This document shows, piece by piece, positions 33,036-34,974 of a DNA stretch of 34,974 bases. Below the pieces are notes generated by a model. It ran no database searches and was not told the origin of the DNA. It saw only the letters and a program-made list of their open reading frames with translations. The translations under genes were made by a program, and so were the position numbers. Positions within the stretch are counted from its first letter, which is position 1, and each line of letters starts with the position of its first letter. The DNA comes from Hyphomicrobiales bacterium (GTDB lineage: Bacteria > Pseudomonadota > Alphaproteobacteria > Rhizobiales > JAJFHC01): NCBI GenBank assembly GCA_021775835.1, contig JAJFHC010000189.1:1-34974 (forward strand). The letters are read 5' to 3'.

Positions 33036-33887
33036 TTGACTGTAGTTCTGGAGCCCTTTCAGGCAAGTGACATTGAAGAGGCGCGAAAGATCAGCACAAT
33101 TTTCAATTGGCCGCACACAGTTTCCGACTGGCAATTCGCCGCGTCGGTGGGCGCAGGCATCGCCGTCCGGGAAAACGGCCGGTTGGTCGCGACGGGTCTG
33201 ACGTGGGTTCTTGGTCAGAAGATAGCCACCCTGGGTTTGCTCATGGTGGCCCCTGATCAACAAGGCCGGGGAATTGGCCGAAAGGTGTTGCGGGCCTGCC
33301 TCGACGCGATGCGCGGTTTTACGATTGTTCTTCATGCGACCGACGAGGGTGTCGAGCTCTACCAGTCTGAGGGTTTTGTGCCAATCGGCCGGGTTGCGCA
33401 ATGCCAGGGGGTAGTGGCCGGGACTTCCAGCGGGTCTGCCGGTGTGTCCGCGCACGGGGACAGCCGCCTACGGTTTTCGGGTCCGGCCGATCACGAAGCG
33501 ATTACCGCACTCGATCGCACCACACTGGGTATCGATCGCGCCGTGCTGCTTGACCCGATCCTCGTGGATTCAACTGGTGTCGTGCTCGAAAGCAGCGGCG
33601 TGGCGACGGGATATGGCCTTTGTCGCCGGTTCGGCCAAGGCTATGCCATCGGTCCGGTAATCGCCGGAAACCGGCAAGACGCCCATGATCTCATATCCCG
33701 TTTGCTCAAGGACAAGCCCGATCAGTTCGTGCGGGTGGATACCCCTGAAGGTACGCTCAGCGAGGATTGGCTCACACGGCTTGGAATGCCGCGGGTCAGC
33801 GGTGTCGTTGTCATGGCAAACGGACCGTTGCCTCAAGGCAACCCGTCGTTCCAGAAATACGCCCTCATCGGTCATGCCTTTGGTTGA
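33036..33887 (+). CDS. Two-domain GNAT acetyltransferase (N-terminal GNAT plus Acetyltransf_18-like)
   Basis: 283 residues from TTG 33036, with GAGG at 33024-33027. The first half is a GNAT domain with LGLLMVAPDQQGRGIGRKVL, the acetyl-CoA-binding QGRGIG loop, and LYQSEGFVPIGR. The second half begins near residue 150 (FSGPADHEAITALDRTTLGIDRAVLL) and continues with GYGLCRRFGQGYAIGPVIA, as in proteins that carry a C-terminal GNAT-like domain for substrate binding. Substrate unknown. It is followed 66 bp later by the methyltransferase on the same strand. Confidence 0.85.
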   Translation: MTVVLEPFQASDIEEARKISTIFNWPHTVSDWQFAASVGAGIAVRENGRLVATGLTWVLGQKIATLGLLMVAPDQQGRGIGRKVLRACLDAMRGFTIVLHATDEGVELYQSEGFVPIGRVAQCQGVVAGTSSGSAGVSAHGDSRLRFSGPADHEAITALDRTTLGIDRAVLLDPILVDSTGVVLESSGVATGYGLCRRFGQGYAIGPVIAGNRQDAHDLISRLLKDKPDQFVRVDTPEGTLSEDWLTRLGMPRVSGVVVMANGPLPQGNPSFQKYALIGHAFG

Positions 33888-33953
33888 CGGGAAACCCACG
33901 CCGAATGTTCTTGTGATGGTGCCGGTACAACCCTGAAGGAGTCGACGATTCAG

Positions 33954-34505
33954 TTGGCCAGCAATCGACCGCTGTGCCACTTTTCGACGATGGCGACCGA
34001 TTATGAAGAATACTACCGGGATAAGAGAAACGCCCTGGGGGCGCCAACCAAAGAGTTCGTCGATTTTTTCAGGACTTTCGATGTGCCAAATGCATGGGTG
34101 CTGGACATCGGCTGCGGTCAGGGACGCGACGCCCTGCACATTGCCCGCCTGGGCCATCGTGTCTTGGGTGTGGACCTTGCTGCGACGGGGATCAGGCATC
34201 TGCTCGAGGACGCATCGAAGGAAGGTCTCGATATCGAGGCCGAGGTTGCGGACATTCGCACTTTTGTGCCGTCACGGAACTACGATGTGATCGTTATCGA
34301 CAGAACCCTGCACATGCTTCAGAAGCACGAACGTACAGACGTTCTGCGAAGACTGCTTGACTGTACAACCTCGAATGCTGCCGTTCTTATCGCCGACGAA
34401 AGATCGAACATCGCCGCCTTCGAAGCAGTGTTTGCCGAATCCGAGGTAACCTGGGACTTCACACTCAGGAAGTCGGGATATCTGTTCGCCTGTCGCACCT
34501 GTTGA
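33954..34505 (+). CDS. Class I SAM-dependent methyltransferase (TehB-like)
   Basis: 183 residues from TTG 33954; ATG 33990 (MATDYEEYY) is also possible. AAGGAG at 33936-33941 is 12 bases before TTG and fits that start only loosely. Motif I is clear: VLDIGCGQGRDALHIARLG (about 49-67), followed by VLGVDLAATGI. VIVIDRTLHML is motif II/post-I. The small size and fold suggest a single-domain small-molecule methyltransferase, related in outline to TehB. It may share a transcript with the GNAT gene. Acceptor unknown. Confidence 0.8.
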   Translation: MASNRPLCHFSTMATDYEEYYRDKRNALGAPTKEFVDFFRTFDVPNAWVLDIGCGQGRDALHIARLGHRVLGVDLAATGIRHLLEDASKEGLDIEAEVADIRTFVPSRNYDVIVIDRTLHMLQKHERTDVLRRLLDCTTSNAAVLIADERSNIAAFEAVFAESEVTWDFTLRKSGYLFACRTC

Positions 34506-34632
34506 TACAGCCGGCCATTGTCAGAACTTTGCGGGTGTTGGCAACTGCAGCGGTTTGAGCCGCGGCAGAAAACACTTGCGCAGCCTCCCAAAAGGGAATT
34601 GTGTTTGCACCTTGGATACCAGGGAGGTTGTT

Positions 34633-34974
34633 ATGTCGGACAGGTACGATGCGGTTGTCATCGGGGCAGGGGTAATCGGAGCGGCCACGGCGCTGGCGCT
34701 TGCCAGAAAGGGCCGTAGCGTCCTATGCGTCGACAAACTGCCGGCATCCGGTTACGGCTCCACGTCGGGCTCCTGTGCAATCATCAGGCCCTACTATTCA
34801 ACCGTCGACGGATCCGCCGTTGCTTATGAATCCCACTACTACTGGAAGAACTGGTCGGATTTCCTGGGTGCCGAAGACGAGCGCGGCCATGCCCGCTATG
34901 TCAACTGCGGCTGCCTTGTGCTCAAGACCGAAGGTAACGACTATCTTCGCAAGGCCGGTGACATCATGGAGGAG
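34633..34974 (+). CDS. FAD-dependent oxidoreductase of DAO/sarcosine-oxidase type (partial, 3' end outside window)
   Basis: 114 residues to the edge of the window, starting at ATG 34633 behind GGGAGG (34622-34627). The FAD-binding Rossmann motif is VVIGAGVIGAATALALARKG (GxGxxG, residues 11-16), with an acidic residue after the second strand (CVDK). GYGSTSGSCAIIRPYYS is the flavin-contact region typical of the DAO superfamily, which includes sarcosine and dimethylglycine oxidases and dehydrogenases. Probably oxidises a secondary or tertiary amine or amino acid. The reading frame continues intact to the last base, so the gene is truncated only by the window. Confidence 0.82.
   Translation, partial: MSDRYDAVVIGAGVIGAATALALARKGRSVLCVDKLPASGYGSTSGSCAIIRPYYSTVDGSAVAYESHYYWKNWSDFLGAEDERGHARYVNCGCLVLKTEGNDYLRKAGDIMEE

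Overview
The window looks like chromosomal DNA of a free-living, probably marine, alphaproteobacterium. This is inferred from gene content: an IalB-family secreted protein, a TadG-like von Willebrand A protein, a serC-type leader in front of a SerC homologue, an NrtS-type nitrate permease, a Rieske oxygenase and a fused LplT-PlsC-acyl-ACP synthetase. G+C is moderately high, genes are tightly packed, and GTG/TTG starts behind clear Shine-Dalgarno sequences are common. I see no rRNA, tRNA, CRISPR array, prophage or intact insertion sequence. The one mobile-looking item is a short non-coding element with perfect terminal inverted repeats (6217-6484).

Layout. 1-2905: the probable tail of an ArsR-type regulator, a sharp inverted repeat, a COG0701 permease, then a Tat-exported Acg-type nitroreductase overlapping a MarR regulator and preceded by a nested 44-bp dyad. 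2965-6046: an ornithine-cyclodeaminase-family enzyme facing a two-gene operon (class I glutamine amidotransferase, class III aminotransferase) across a 2-bp gap. 6217-10829: the MITE-like element, a GNAT enzyme, a ClpP/SppA-like lipoprotein, a two-domain glutaredoxin whose ribosome site lies in a hairpin, a threonine-dehydratase-like enzyme and an SDR. 10897-15468: a YegD-type Hsp70 divergent from a 990-residue SerC-SerA-like fusion with a structured leader.

15583-23645: a sugar-transfer-associated ATP-grasp protein, a phytanoyl-CoA-dioxygenase-like enzyme, MnmD, the triple-domain phospholipid repair protein and an amidase. 23736-27945: IalB behind a 26-bp dyad, a FixH-like membrane protein, the TadG-like protein, a soluble MCP-like signalling protein and NrtS. 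27997-30858: a second cyclodeaminase-family gene downstream of three tandem, secreted, tail-collar-domain paralogues, then DUF2937. 30972-34974: a Rieske oxygenase, a type II haloacid-dehalogenase-like HAD enzyme, a two-domain GNAT, a methyltransferase and the start of an FAD-dependent amine/amino-acid oxidoreductase that runs off the end.

Functionally this is a mosaic of amino-acid and amine metabolism, membrane lipid repair, redox homeostasis and envelope proteins. No single large defence or biosynthetic cluster is evident. The most distinctive items are the SerC-SerA fusion with its candidate leader RNA, the tandem collar triplet, the hairpin over the glutaredoxin ribosome site, the MITE-like element, and several strong operator-like dyads.
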